64,000 nt of DNA from Stomorhina lunata (GCA_933228675.1 OW121741.1:120006918-120070917), one strand, 5' to 3'. Shown: positions 25,545 to 37,329, counted from the stretch's first letter. Notes: generated by a model from the letters alone, not told the origin. Translations and numbers: made by a program.

Positions 25545-27480
25545 AGAAATTTTTTATAGACGTTTTCTCTATTGAAATTGAAATGTTTCTTTAAAGAATT
25601 TTCTATAGAATTTTTTATATGAAAAAATATTTTGTAGAAATTTTTATATCGAAAAATTTTCTATTAAAACTTTTATATCGAAAAATTTTCTTTAAAAACT
25701 TTTATATCGAAAAATTTTCTATAAAAATTTTTATATCGAAAAATTTTCTATAAAAATTTTTGTATCGGAAAATTTTCTATAAAAATTTTTATATCGAAAA
25801 ATTTTCTATAAAAATTTTTATATCGAAAAATTTTCTATAAAAATTTTAAAATCGAAAAAATTTTCTATAAAAATTTTAAAATCGAAAAATTTTCTATAAA
25901 AATTTTAAAATCGAAAAATTTTCTATAAAAATTTTTATATCGAAAAATTTTCTATAAAAATTTTTATATCGAAAAATTTTCTGTAAAAATATTAATATCA
26001 AAAATTTCTAAAAAAATTTTGATATCGATAAATTTTCTATAAAATTTTTATAACGAAAAATTTTCTATAAAAATTTTTATATCGAAAAATTTTCTATAAA
26101 AATTTTTTATCGAAAAATTTTCTATAAAAATTTTAGTATCAAAAGATTTTCTATAGAAATTTTTTTATCGAAAAATTTTCTATAGAAATTTTTATATCCA
26201 AAAATTTCCTAGAGAAATTTTTATATTAAAGAATTCTCTATAAGAATTTTTATGTAAAAATTTTAAATCAAAAATTTTTATACAGAATTTGAATATTTTT
26301 CTGTAGAAATTTTAATATTAGAAAATTATCTACAGAAATTTTTATATGGAAAAATATTTTATAGAAATTATTATATCGAAATTTTTTTTTATAGAAATTT
26401 TTATATCGATCATTTTTAATAGAAATTTTTATATCGAAAAATTTTCCATAGAAATTTATATATCGAAAAACTTTCTATTGAAATTTTAATATCGAAAAAT
26501 TTTCTATAGAAATTTTTATATCAAAAAATTTTCTATAGAAATTTTCTTTTTGATATAGAAATTTAGTTATTGAAAAATTTTCAAAAGAAAGCATTATATC
26601 AAAAAAATTTCTATTAAAATTTTGATATCCAAACATTTTCTACAGAAATTTTTATATTAAAAATTCTTTATAAAAATTTTTATTTTAAAATTTTAAATCA
26701 AAAAATTTTCTTTAGAATTTTTGAACATTTTCTATAGAAATTTTTACATTAAGAATTTCTCTATCGAGACTTTTATATGGAAAAACATTTTATAGAAATT
26801 TTTATATCGAAAAATTTTTTAAAGAAATTTTTATATCGAAAAATTTTCATTGAAATTTATAAATCGAAAAATTTTCTAACAAAAATTTTATATTGAAAAG
26901 TTTCTTTAGAAATTTTTAAATCTAAAATGTTTTTGTAGAAATTTTTATACAAAAAAAATTTTCTAAAAAAATTTTTATATCGAAAAATTTTCTATAGAAA
27001 TTTTTATATAATGAAATTCTCTATAGAAATGTTTATATAGAAAAAATGTTTTATAGAAATTTTTAAATAGAAAAATTTTTTATAAATATTTTTAAATAAA
27101 AAAATTTCCTAGAAAAAATTTTAACAGAAAAATTTCCTATAAAAATTTTTGTATCAAGAAATTCTATATAAAAATTTTTATGTGGAAAAATATTCTATAG
27201 AAATATTTTTATCAAAAAAAAAATTCTATAGCAATTTTCAATAAAAATTTCTATATAGACGATTTCTCTATAGAAATTTATATCGAAAAATTTTCTGTAT
27301 AAATTCTTGTATCGAAAAATTTTCGATATAAATTTTGTTATATAAACTATTTTTTTTAATATTTTTTATATTAAAAAATTTTGTATAGAAATTTTTATGT
27401 GGAAAAATAATCTATAGAAATTTTTTTATTAAAAAAAAAATCTATAGCAATTTTTATATAAATTTATATTTAAACAAAAA
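25545..27480 (+). repeat. 29-bp minisatellite (TTTTCTATAAAAATTTTTAT plus ATCG), array 4
   Basis: Tandem 29-bp units made of AAAAATTTTCTATAAAAA, TTTTTATATCG and variants. The most homogeneous part is 25660-26130 (core CTATAAAA). From about 26130 the core reverts to TTTTCTATAGAAA and the units diverge. The same palindromic theme as the other families is present (AAAAATTTT, CTATAG, ATATCGA). Both strands give K/F/I/Y-rich peptides. Confidence 0.93.
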
Positions 27481-28584
27481 TTTTCCATAACATTTACCAA
27501 ATAAATTTTTCGATTAATTTATGTTTTATTCAAAAAACCCCCCTCCACTCAGCAAAATCACTATTATCAGACTTTAAAGTAGTAATATCACTTAAGACTC
27601 ACAGCAAGCTGTCGTTTATAGAAAGAAAACAGCACCTTCATGTGATAAGAATTTAATATATATCGAAGGAAAAATAAGATTTAAGAAAAAAGCAAAAACT
27701 TTCAATATAAAATAATAAAATAATATGTAAGTATATGCAAATACATACATATAAATGAAATGTATGAATAAATTCCTATTGATCTACTTGAACACCCCAA
27801 CACTACTCGACACTTGATAAGTTGTACGAGTATGTAAACTAATACATATGTACGTATGTATCTACACATTTTTGTGTATTTCTTCCTCTCTTTAACAAAT
27901 AAATGTATGTCTGTATTAGAATGTATTTATATCCCTAATACCTGTACAGGATCTGTTGTATTAAGTATAAAGGTGTTTGTCGAGTATATCCTGACAGGAG
28001 TAACACAAAACAAGGCAAGGAGCTACAAAAACAATAAAAATATTCTTTAGTATTTATTTCTTCTCTTCCAATACTTTTAAGTCATTGTTTACCCACAAAA
28101 TAGGTTAGATATTTGTTTATATATTTACACACTTACATAGATGTAACGTGTAATCGATAGGGAACTTCTTTAAAAGTGTTGCCAGGATGAAGGGAAAAAT
28201 ATGATGTGTATATAATTTTGACACAAATAGAATTTTTTAGAAAAGAATTTAATGTTTTATAACAATCTTTAAGTTTGTATGCTACAATTATTATTAATTA
28301 ATTGAAGTTTTTAAATGAGAAACTTGAAGCATTATTCTATGAAAATTGCGGTCAAACGCAAGAAGAAAATTTCCGTTAATATTGAAAACGTTTAAAAACA
28401 TTGGGGTTCATTCAACAACAAAAAATTGTGTTCCATATTAATTGAAAATGGGAGAATTGCATGCCGGAAATAATGCTTAAACGCTTTACCATTATTACAT
28501 CGTATTACTTATATAAAAAATTTCAATTTTATAAAAAAATTTCATTTATATTTACACAAAAAATTTATTTAAAAAAACGACGAA
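27481..28584. other. AT-rich single-copy sequence
   Basis: No supported gene. Contains ATACATACATATAAATG and TACATATGTACGTATGTATC type runs (27743-27861), common in fly introns and intergenic DNA. Confidence 0.55.
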
Positions 28585-30389
28585 ACCTTTTTTCCATAGA
28601 AATTTTTCTACAAAATATTTTTTTATAATTTTTTTTTTTCTATAGAAATTTTTTTTATCAAAATTTTTTGTACAGAAATTTTTGTATCAAAAATTTTTCC
28701 ATAGAAAGTTTTTTTATGAAAAATGTTTCTGTAGAAAATTTTAAAATTTTCTGTCGAAAATTTTTTTATCATTTTTTTTTTTCAAAAATTTTTCTATCGA
28801 AAATGCTTTTATAAAAAAGTTTTCTATAGAAACTTTTTTTATCAAAAAGTTTTCTATAGAAACTTGTTTTATCAAAAATGTTTCTATAGAAAATTTTTTT
28901 ATCAAAAATTTTTCTATAGAAAATTTTTTTATCAACAAGTTTTCTATAGAAACTTGTTTTATCAAAAATGTTTCTATAGAAAATTTTTTGATCAAAAGTT
29001 TTTCTATAAAAAATTTTTTTATCAAAAATTTTTCTATAGAAAATTTTTTTATCAAAAATGTTTCTAAAGAAAATTTTTTTATCACAAATTTTTTAAAAAT
29101 CTTTTATCAAAAATGTTTCTATAAAAAAATTTTGCCACAAAAATTTTTTTATCAAAAATTTTTCCATAGAAAATTTTTTCATCAAAAATTTTTCTTCAGA
29201 ATATTTGAAAATTTTCTATCGAAAATCTTTTTTATCAAAAATTTTTTATAGAAAATTTTTTTATCAAAAATTTTTGTATAGAAACTTTTTGATCAAAAAT
29301 TTTTCTATAGAACATTTTGTTTATCAAAAATTTTTCTATAGATAATTTTTGTATCAAAAATTTTTCTATAGAAACATTTTTATCAAAAATTTTTCCATAA
29401 AAATTTTTTTATCAATAATTTTTCTATAAAAATTTTTTTTTATCAAAAATTTTTGTATAGAAACTTTCTTATAAAAAATTTTTGTATAGAATATTTTTTT
29501 AAAAAAAAATTTCTAAGAAAATTTTTTTATCGAAAGTATTTCATCAAAAATTTTTCTATAGAACATCTTTTTATCAAAAATTTTTTAAAGAAAATTTTTT
29601 CATCAAAAATTTGAAAATTTTCTATCGAAAATATTTGTATCAAAAATTTTTCAATAGAAAATTTTTTTTTATTAAAAATTTTTCTAAAGAAAATTTTTTT
29701 TTATCAACAATTTTTCTATACAAAATTTTTCCATAGAAAATTTGAAAATTTTCTATCGAAAATCTTTTTATCATTTTTTTTTTATCAAAGATTTTTCTAT
29801 AGAAACTTTTTTTATCAAAAATTTTTCTACAGAAAATTTTTTTATCAAAAATTTTGCAATAGATAATTTTTTTATCAAAAATTTTTCTGTAGAAAATTTT
29901 TTATCAAAAAATTTTCTATAGATAATTTTTCTGTAGAAAATTTTTAATCAAAAAATTTTCTATAGAAAATTTCTTTTATCAAAAATTTTTCTATAGAAAT
30001 TTTTTTGTCGAAAAATTTTCTTTAGAAAATTTTAAAATTTTCTATCGAAAAGCTTTTTATTAAAAATTTTTATTTGTTTTATCAAAAATTTTTCTATAGA
30101 AAATATTTTATAGAAAAATCAAAAAAAAAAATTCTATCGAAAATCTTTTCATCAAAAATTTTTCTGTAGAAAATATTTGTAACAAAAATTTTTCTTTAGA
30201 AAATTTTTTATCAATAGTTTTTCTATAGAAAATTTTGCATCAAAAATTTGCATAGAAAATTTAAAAATTTTTTGATAAAAATATTTTTATAGAAAATTTT
30301 TACAGAATAATATTGTTATCAACAAATTTTTTATAAAATGTAATTTTTATCGAGAAACTTTCCAAAGAAACTAATTTTCTATAAAAAAA
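28585..30389 (-). repeat. 30-bp palindromic minisatellite, array 5 (inverted copy of array 1 type)
   Basis: Tandem units of about 30 bp whose reverse complement is the array 1 monomer: TTTTCTATAGAAAATTTTTT then TATCAAAAAT. Best preserved at 28800-29100, where variants (GAAACTTGTTTTATC, CAACAAG) recur about 120 bp apart; more diverged to the right. Seen on the minus strand, the conserved head (30762 down to about 30390) precedes the array, exactly as in copies 1 and 3. Frames of 87-114 codons on both strands are repeat read-through. Confidence 0.93.
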
Positions 30390-30762
30390 TGTTTGGATCG
30401 AAAATATCTAAAAAAACAAATCATAATATTATTTAATATTAGGATTTATTTCTGTTTTGAAAATTATTTCCCATATTTACAAAAATATTCCCAATATTTA
30501 CAAAACTAAAAGTGTCGTGGCAACAATGTTCGAGATATTTGTTTGTTCTCTCGAACGATATATTTGAATTTTGATTTGTTTCTTGCCTATTTTTTGTATT
30601 TTCTTTAACAAAGCGGCACCAACCGACTCTGTTAACATCCGAATTCCAATTGAATTATTTTAATACTCATTTTCACGACTTTTATAAATGATCGTGCTAT
30701 TAACGAAAATTGCAAAAATTCGTTGGCTTCTGTTGGCATGTGCTGCCTACGCCTGCTTATAA
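30390..30762 (-). mobile_element. Conserved 'head' of minisatellite composite, copy 2
   Basis: Reverse-strand copy of the head at 465-824. Shared landmarks on the plus strand are CCCAATATTTACAAAA, CAACAATGTTCGAGATAT, TTTGTATTTTCTTTAACAAA, CGGCACCAACCGACT, CTCATTTTCACGA and GGCTTCTGTTGGCATGTGCT. It ends at GCCTGCTTAT (30751-30760), the complement of the left edge of the other copies. The array it leads into is on its proper downstream side (minus strand). Confidence 0.7.
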
Positions 30763-31170
30763 CTGAAAAATTTCATTAACACACAAAATTTAATTTTTAA
30801 CAAAAACTTAAATTTCATACAAAAATTTCCATTTAACAGAAAAAATTTAATTTTACACAAAAATTTCAAAACATAATTTTTCCACAAAAATTAAATTTTT
30901 ACACAGAAATTTTATTTAAACACAAAAATTTTATTTCCACACAAATACTTCATTTTAACACAAATTTTTATTCATTAACGTTTGTTATAAAGCGGCAACA
31001 CTTCTTTAACCTATTTTAAAAATTGGAACATTTTTGTTCAACTATAATAATGTTTGGGGTTTCCCACTGTTAACATAGGGATAAAATAAAGTTTTTTTTC
31101 TTGATTCATTTACGAGAGAAAATAGAATGCAATTTCTTGTGTTATTTTAATTCATGTATGTACGTGTAAG
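30763..31170. repeat. Short AT-rich CACAAAAATTT repeats, then unique sequence
   Basis: About 12 loose units of CACAAAAATTT(A/T)ATTT type (30780-30980), an irregular simple repeat unlike the palindromic families. The rest shows nothing recognisable. Confidence 0.5.
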
Positions 31171-31172
31171 TA

Positions 31173-31617
31173 CAGTGAGTTGAATAAGTGTTCACACAAA
31201 GAGAAATTAAGTGAAAAATTGGAAAAAAGAAATAGATTATTGAAGGCAAAATCTGATATGTAAGAGCATAGTTTTTCTGGAACTATTCTGCATATTCAAA
31301 CTAAAATAATATGACCATGATTTCTACTAACAAGGGTTGACATTTTCAAAAGCCAAGAAACATCAAATCGTATTCTCAAAGAAACCAATCGATCCTTGTA
31401 TTAACAAACACATATTAAAATTGGTAAATTTTCTATCAGTAATGGAAACGCTACATTAATTTGAATATGTTTTGTACTATTAATATTCTCCACTATTACA
31501 CTATTATCATGTTCATGTTTTCTAGTTTAACACTTTTTAAATTGTTTATTATTTATAAAATATTTCAATATTTTCTTATTATTCTTCAAACTGTTTAAAA
31601 ACCTATAGAACACACTG
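31173..31617. mobile_element. Possible Tc1/mariner-type MITE
   Basis: A 445-bp segment is bounded by TA on both sides (31171-31172 and 31618-31619), with short inverted ends CAGTGAGTT on the left and AACACACTG on the right (8 of 9 pair). A TA duplication and CAGTG-type ends are usual for the Tc1/mariner superfamily. There is no coding sequence. The short repeat could arise by chance, so confidence is modest. Confidence 0.4.
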
Positions 31618-32134
31618 TATTTAATTTGTTCAAAACTTTTGTTTTGTATATTTCTAGTTTCTGTTGTCGTTGTTTAACACCTATTTCTCTTTAGTACAAA
31701 TATTAAAGCATACATTCAGGCACTTAACACAATACACACCCACTTGCAAACAAACATAAGATGCAGCAAAAAAAAACACTTTTACTTTTGTTGGTTCCCC
31801 TGTTGTTTGCTTTTTTATATTTAAAAGTTCAGCTTTGTTGGTGCACTTTAAATACTTGCCAACAGCAACAACAACACTTAACACCAACACCTGACAATTT
31901 ATACAAGTACGTACATATATATTTTCACTAATACACACTTTTTTCGAATAACGTCAACATTAAATATCCTGGAATCAGGAGCAAACTCATCAGCATCACC
32001 AATAACGACATCAATACCTAAGTATTGAGTAAAGTTTCAAATGCATTGTGATGGTATTATTATGCGTATTATTAAATACATACATACATACATACAACAA
32101 CACATTACCCTATATATCTTTGTATGTCTGAATT
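31618..32134. other. AT-rich single-copy sequence
   Basis: No supported feature. An 85-codon minus-strand frame (31681-31938) is Cys/Val-rich without a recognisable domain. Short TACATACATACATACA run near 32079-32094. Confidence 0.5.
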
Positions 32135-32527
32135 TACCCTGTAGTAAAACTGGGATCATGTGTCTCCATGTCAACACTTTGTGTGATAATAATACAAATG
32201 TCCCCAATTTTAATTCAGTACTGAAATAGTGAATATATAGAGACTACTATTCTAGTATATATCAGGTGACATTGTAAACGAATGTGTCAACATATATGTA
32301 TATTAATAGGCCCCGATTTGATCCCAATGTCTCCATTTGGACCAGAAGAACTACAAAGTCAATACTAAGTAAATAGTGGTAATTTCTACTGGTAGATTTC
32401 GTAGGAACTCTAAATGTTAAATGTCAATAGTAGATAACATTGGATGGGGCAAAATAGGCAAGTAGTACTGGAGACATTGTCAATAGCAAAACAGTATTGT
32501 TTCTCTGGCGGCATTTACTGCAGGGTA
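32135..32527. mobile_element. MITE-like element with TACCCTG ends
   Basis: About 393 bp bounded by TACCCTGTAGTAAA (32135-32148) and TTTACTGCAGGGTA (32514-32527), inverted repeats with one mismatch in 14. The interior has several CATTG/CAATG and 'GTCTCCA'/'GGAGACA' pairs, suggesting further internal symmetry. No coding sequence and no clear target duplication. Confidence 0.55.
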
Positions 32528-33525
32528 GGTATCGCTATTAGAATATGAACAAAAAATACATATATAAATATGTAAAATATTACAAAAAATTCCATCAATG
32601 GATTTTGTTTCAAATAGAAAAATCATATACAGGGAATACAATATAAATATTTTACATGAAAGTGTTCATTGTGTTTGTTTTTTATAAAGTCTTGATATGT
32701 GAAAATATAAAATATTACACAGGAATCGCTTACTCTTGAGAGGTTTAAGGTAGAAATATGGGAATATGCATAATTTTTGCGATTTTTAAGTTCCTTTTTA
32801 AATTTTTGCTATATAGGTTTTGGTAACACTTTCTTTTTAATAATTGCTTTAAATCAGAGGCATGATTTCACTTTTGTTTTAAAGATGTTAAGGAAAAAAT
32901 ATTATTGTAAGTAAGTGAGGTTAAGTTAGCTTAAGAAAGTGGCAGACGCTTAATTCCATATCACTTTGGTTCTGGGTAGAGTTCCATTTGTATAACCTGG
33001 GAGAAAAAGCACAGAAGAGACTCTTGACTACCAAAACAACAAAAGCTGGATTAGACTTTTTTACGATAGATCGTAAAGAAATGAGTAGCCCAAAAGATAA
33101 ACTCCAAGCAAATCAAAAGCAGGCAGTGACAAAAGAGTTAAGGCGTTCCCACGGCTGTAGCTTCTTCATACCGGAACGACTCGGAAATCTTAGGATCCCG
33201 ACCAAGGACTTCCACTTCTGTGATATTACCAATAATATCGCAGTTACAATAACAACAAACATTTAAGTGATTATTGAAATATCTCTCCAACTCATTGAGA
33301 TATGCCCGAATTATAGTATCTTAGTCATTTAGTCTCCCTGTAAATATATGACAATTGCTCTGCCGTTTGAATACCGCAGAGCTTTAGGAGCTTTAAATAT
33401 ATTTTCGTAACTAATAGTGGATGAAAAAAAACCCCTACTTCGGGAGCCCATGTGTAGAAGCATTTAGAAATTCAGAGATGAGTACAATAAAGGATCGGTC
33501 GAAAAATGGGAAGAAATGCAGTTAT
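32528..33525. other. Mixed sequence, including a GC-richer unassigned block
   Basis: 32930-33520 is less A+T-rich than the surroundings and contains a 92-codon plus-strand frame (32988-33266) with no domain I recognise. Small hairpins are seen: GATATTA-CCAA-TAATATC (about 33221-33238) and CTCTGC ... GCAGAG (about 33358-33381). It has the look of a decayed interspersed element, but I cannot name it. Confidence 0.4.
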
Positions 33526-33560
33526 CAATGTTGTTAGTGATAATAACACTAACAACATTG
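33526..33560. other. Perfect 14-bp stem hairpin
   Basis: CAATGTTGTTAGTG (33526-33539), loop ATAATAA, CACTAACAACATTG (33547-33560). It lies directly against the left end of the foldback element at 33562. It could be a separate cruciform-prone site or the insertion target. Confidence 0.75.
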
Positions 33561-33561
33561 A

Positions 33562-34381
33562 GAGACCTAGTGGTTAAAGATATTTCGGGTACTCTGAATT
33601 CAATGTTAACCGTGTTTTAAGGTTAGCTTCAGTTTTCGAATAAAAGCGTTATTTAAAAATGGAGGAGATTGCGCAATAAATATTCGCATAATTGGAAAAC
33701 TATTTATTTCTTGAACTAAGTAAAAAACCGAAATTCGGTAACAAAATTATCTTTTGGAAACCCTTTATATTTTTGTAATCCTTGCGATCGCATTGAAAAT
33801 AAATTTTTTTGTTTTGCAAAAAAAAAATATTTTTGAAAATGGAAATTTTTATTCTTTAAAATAAATATTTTTTTTTCTGCAAACAAAAAAAATTATTTCT
33901 AGATCGGCTCCCTAGAACAAATAAATAATTAGTGTTCAGGAAAGACAATTTTGTTCCCGAATTTTGTTTTTTTTTTTTTTTTTATTTAGTTCAAAAAAAT
34001 AAACAGTTTTCGAGTTACGCATATATTTATTGCGCAACCTCTTCCATTTTTTATAACGCTATATCTCGAAAAAAATATTTTTGAAAATGGAAATTTTTAT
34101 TCTTTAAAATAAATATTTTTTTTCTGCAAACAAAAAAATATATTTCTAGATCGGCTCCCTAGATCAAATAAATAATTAGTGTTCAGGAAAGACAATTTTG
34201 TTTCCGAATTTTGTTTTTTTTTTTTATTTAGTTCAAAAAAAATAAACAGTTTTCGAGTTACGCATATATTTATTGCGCAACCTCTTCCATTTTTTATAAC
34301 GCTATATCGAGATATTGCGTTAAAAAACGGTTAGCATTATTGAGTTCAGCGTACTCGATTTATCTTTACCTACTAGGTCTC
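33562..34381. mobile_element. Foldback element with long inverted arms
   Basis: An 820-bp segment begins GAGACCTAGT and ends with the complementary ACTAGGTCTC. The arms stay complementary, imperfectly, for about 200 bp: 'TGTTAACCGT...TTTTAA' against 'TTAAAAAACGGTTAGCAT', 'GTTATTTAAAAATGGA' against 'TCCATTTTTTATAAC', 'GCGCAATAAATATTCGCAT' against 'ATGCATATATTTATTGCGC'-like sequence, and 'AACTATTTATTTCTTGAACT' against 'AGTTCAAAAAAATAAACAGT'. The right arm's inner part belongs to a tandem duplication (33828-34075 and 34076-34312). There is no coding capacity. The class is unknown; long inverted arms with internal duplication are typical of foldback-type or long-TIR MITE elements. Confidence 0.75.
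33828..34312 (+). repeat. Tandem duplication of about 248 bp
   Basis: Two adjacent near-identical copies, from TATTTTTGAAAATGGAAATT to TTTATAACGCTATATC, 248 bp apart. They contain TCTAGATCGGCTCCCTAGA and GTGTTCAGGAAAGACAATTT. Differences are mainly in homopolymer lengths, so the duplication is recent or homogenised. It supplies two alternative pairing partners for the left arm of the foldback element. Confidence 0.9.
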
Positions 34382-35037
34382 CCATTTGTCAATAAAACAA
34401 GTTGCCAAAATCTAGTACAGTGTATTTAGTATATCTGGAATATTGGAGTATCCTATTGATGAGGAAGACCAAACAACAAAGATACTTAATCTCAAAGCTT
34501 AGCTTTGAGCTAAGTTCTGTGCTATTTAGATTTGTGTGAGTACCAGCCTCGATGGCCTTACCTTACAGTGGTCGAAAAATTGTCATGCATGGTATATGTG
34601 ACAAGCATGACAATTTGACATTTCAGAGTACCAATTTCCTCATGATTAGCAGCGGCTTCTGGTCTATGGGTACGGCACCCGATTGCAGTATAATTCCACA
34701 CCGAATGTAAGAGGCAAACAAGGCCTACCCGCTTGAATTTTAAACCACAGACCCCACGATGGTCCTTTCCCAACAGTAAGGTTGGCGACTAATTGCCAAA
34801 GGCTCCTGACTCCCGTGGTACAAGACAATTTTCGGTGGGATTTGTAGCCGAAAAATTACCGAGACTGGTGACACCAAGATAACACAAAAAGGAGATTTAA
34901 CATTTAACAGCAACACTCACGCTCGACTCTTTGGTCACAAAGTGACTCCAGCAAGGGACAGAACAAACAACAATTATAATTAAACAGGCTACCCTCATGG
35001 TAAATCACATTTCACGAAAGTGACTTATCAGTAAATC
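34382..35037. other. Unassigned, GC-richer sequence with hairpins
   Basis: Contains CTCAAAGC-tta-GCTTTGAG (34491-34509), a perfect 8-bp stem, and AATTGTCATGC (34578-34588) with its complement GCATGACAATT (34605-34615), an 11-bp stem with a 16-nt loop. From about 34550 to 34900 the composition is more balanced, as in a decayed interspersed element, but I recognise no protein; the 71-codon minus-strand frame is unassigned. Confidence 0.4.
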
Positions 35038-35658
35038 AAAGCTTTGAAAAATGTTCCTCTCTATCGAAGTTTCGGATGTCCTCCTCTAACATTAAGTAGT
35101 GGGACATTTTAATTCTAATTTTATCCTCTTCATAGTAATTGTTTTTTCCAAGAGTGGGTGACTAGCCCGTCGTCCTAACCCATTTTTATCGATCTTATGG
35201 GACAACTCTCGGTACGTGTTAGCTCACTACATTAAAGGGTGTTAAACTAGTTCTCCTGGTGATACCACGAGGAGGTCAGTGTCCACAGTTGAGATGAAGG
35301 ATAACCCAGATAAGTTGGGCTTACCAAGTTAAGACCAATCAGAATCGTGTTTGGCATCCAACATAATCAAAATTGAGTTATAATGGTATTTTTTCATTAC
35401 CGTGAGTTAGTTTTCCAATTTTTTTTTACAGAAGGTAATATTTAAGTTCTTAAAATTCAAAAATAATTTTAAAAAAATTAAAAAAAATTGTTAGTCTTGC
35501 TGGGATTTGAACCCGAGCCATTCAGTTTAAATTACCATCTAAATTACAAATAAGTACTTCTGTAATAACTTATTAGTTATTCGGAGGGTATGTTGTAGTC
35601 ATTACAAGGTAACCGGTTACCAGAGTACTTGCCATTACCAAAGTTTTGCTGGTATGTT
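35038..35658 (-). mobile_element. 0.6-kb interspersed repeat with tRNA-like boxes, copy 1
   Basis: Matches 40697-41337 along its whole length: CTATCGAAGTTTCGGA, GATCTTATGGGACAACTCTC, GATACCA(C/T)GAGGAGGT, CCAGATAAGTTGGGCTTACC, and the right end CATTACCAAAGTTTTGCTGG. On the minus strand the right-hand part carries a B-box match GGTTCAAATCC (35513-35503) and a weakened A-box-like stretch about 22 nt upstream. This suggests a tRNA-derived SINE, or a TIR element that has acquired such a promoter. The orientation is set by the boxes. No coding sequence. Confidence 0.65.
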
Positions 35659-35796
35659 TATAGAGTTAAATATGGCTTCGAAAACAGTTGGATTGTTGGA
35701 CACTAACTCATCGTTAAGAGTTTTGCATTCTGGAAAATTAGTTGCCATAAAGACCTCAAGAGTTTCAGATACTTTGGTAGTATAACTGGCACAAAT

Positions 35797-36007
35797 TTTT
35801 ATACCCTTCACCACCATAGGTAGAAGTATACCAATAGACTTAGAATCACCTTCAGAGTCGATTTAATGATGTCAGTCCGTCCGTCCGTCTGAACGGCTGG
35901 CTGGCTAGCTGTACCCCCATATAAACCATGTAATCAAAGTACAATTTGCAAAATCAGTCCCTTTTTTATGGTATCTTCCACAGGTCCCACTTTGCGGAAT
36001 TGATAGT
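35797..36007 (+). mobile_element. Dispersed repeat interrupted by piggyBac, left part
   Basis: Starts TATACCCTTCACCACCATAG, the complement of the 'GGTGAAGGGTAT' motif near the right end of family Y, followed by CCGTCCGTCCGTCTG and CCCCCATATAAACC, landmarks of the X/Y families. It is cut at TTAA (36008-36011) by the piggyBac element and continues at 37910. Confidence 0.6.
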
Positions 36008-36011
36008 TTAA
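36008..36011. repeat. TTAA target-site duplication, left
   Basis: TTAA directly precedes the left piggyBac terminus CCCTCCG. The partner is at 37906-37909. Confidence 0.8.
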
Positions 36012-36030
36012 CCCTCCGTCATGCGCATGT

Positions 36031-36042
36031 ATCTGGCCAGAT
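36031..36042. promoter_or_regulatory. Palindrome ATCTGGCCAGAT, copy 1 (subterminal)
   Basis: A perfect 12-bp palindrome 19 bp inside the left terminus of the piggyBac element. Copies 2 (36222-36233) and 3 (37848-37859) lie in the two internal inverted repeats. Repeated subterminal palindromes are plausible transposase binding sites; this role is inferred. Confidence 0.55.
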
Positions 36043-36221
36043 CATTTAAGAATTTAACAGTGATTTAAATGAATTCATAATGCAGCTGGCTGTTTGAGTC
36101 TCCAGGTACCCTCTACAAATATTGTAAGCTATTGTTTTATGGAAAAAAAAGATTATAAAAAAAACAACAAAAGCAATTTGTGTGAGTTTTTTCATCAACA
36201 CATCACATACGTAGCTCATGT

Positions 36222-36233
36222 ATCTGGCCAGAT
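36222..36233. promoter_or_regulatory. Palindrome ATCTGGCCAGAT, copy 2
   Basis: Same 12-bp palindrome, within the left internal inverted repeat, preceded by ACGTAGCTCATGT. Confidence 0.55.
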
Positions 36234-36339
36234 ACAATTGTAGTTTTTATGAAGAATTGTGTATTTTATTTGCATTGTTTAATGTTTTTGCGTTTGTTTA
36301 CTCAAATCAACTGAAACTGCACTATGTTTGCACTCTGAA

Positions 36340-36612
36340 TTATTGTAGCTTAGTACAAATTATATGCCAAATGATGATTATGACTAAGATATCGAAAATT
36401 ATTTGGTTATCGAACCAAATGAAGTGTTTCGTAGTGACAATTATGCTGCCGAAGATCCTTTCCATAGTAAGGATGGTACTTTTTGGTATAAAAATGAGCC
36501 AAATATAGGAACTGGTATAAGTCAACACATTTCATGCATAAAACATTTGTTATACACAATTTCTGAAACGCCTCGCTATGGAGATTTTGTAGTCTCACTG
36601 GAGTGTAGCTAA
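36340..36612 (+). pseudogene. piggyBac transposase N-terminal remnant
   Basis: In one frame the sequence reads DYD, stop (TAA at 36385-36387), then DIENYLVIEPNEVFRSDNY and ...DPFHSKDGTFWYKNEP...GTGISQHI, ending at TAA 36610-36612. 'SKDG(T)xW...P......NI' is a motif seen in the N-terminal part of piggyBac-family transposases, before the catalytic core, after an acidic leader. Upstream of the stop the frame continues weakly. The catalytic domain (DDD) and the cysteine-rich C-terminus are missing. Position inside a TTAA-flanked element supports the call. Internal stop plus truncation make it a pseudogene. Confidence 0.6.
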
Positions 36613-36830
36613 TCTAGTTGGAATTGGATGCATTCATCGGTACTCTTTTGGCGGCTGATTATTGCCATAATAATATAATATATATATAACTACTAATTTT
36701 TGAATCGAAATTAATCGAAATTAATCGAAACATACTTAAAAACAATTATTTTTTCGAAATAAAACAAAAAATTTAATTTTTCTTGTTTGATTTGTCATTA
36801 GTGTTATTCCTGGGTAGTTTTTGTGTGTAC

Positions 36831-36833
36831 TAA
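36831..36833. repeat. TAA target-site duplication, left (Harbinger)
   Basis: TAA precedes AGGTACGGTCA; the matching TAA follows TGACCGTACCT at 37730-37732. A 3-bp TWA-type duplication is the norm for PIF/Harbinger. Confidence 0.7.
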
Positions 36834-37123
36834 AGGTACGGTCACATTGATTAAACACTTAGTTGAAATTATCAAATATTTGATCCTCGTAGTCTGACCA
36901 CAAAATATTTTTGAGGTTCAAACAAGAAACATGTTGATTTGAAGAAAACAAAATCATTTGCCAGCAAATAAAAATGTTCCTAATGTGATCACGCAAGAGC
37001 AAATATTTTATTAAATTTTGATCAAATAATTATTTAATTTACAAAATTTTTGTAACATCAAACAGGGGCAAATAACAGCTGAGCATGTGTATTGTTTACT
37101 ATTCAAACAGAAACAACAACATC

Positions 37124-37198
37124 AAATATGAGAAACAACAACATCAAATTTGAGTAACAACAACATCAAATTTGAGAAACAGCAACATCAAATATGAG
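37124..37198 (+). repeat. Short tandem repeat ACAACATCAAATNTGAGAAA
   Basis: Four imperfect units of about 20 bp inside the Harbinger element, upstream of the transposase-like fragment. Possible subterminal binding-site array; this role is a guess. Confidence 0.6.
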
Positions 37199-37329
37199 AA
37201 ACAATTTTGTTTTGAAAAAATTTGATCAAATATTTTTTGGGAAAATATTTAATCTTCAAAAAGAAGTGTATTTGCATTTGATCCCAAACCTGTTACATTT
37301 ATTTATTAATGTAACAGATCAATTTATTT

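Noticed and set aside
32988..33266. 92-codon frame in a GC-richer block
   Set aside because: No recognisable domain, no sign of exons around it, and the block resembles decayed interspersed sequence.
35500..35520. Rho-independent terminator or riboswitch-like stems
   Set aside because: Bacterial regulatory models do not apply; A+T-rich hairpins followed by T runs are everywhere in this repeat-rich eukaryotic DNA.
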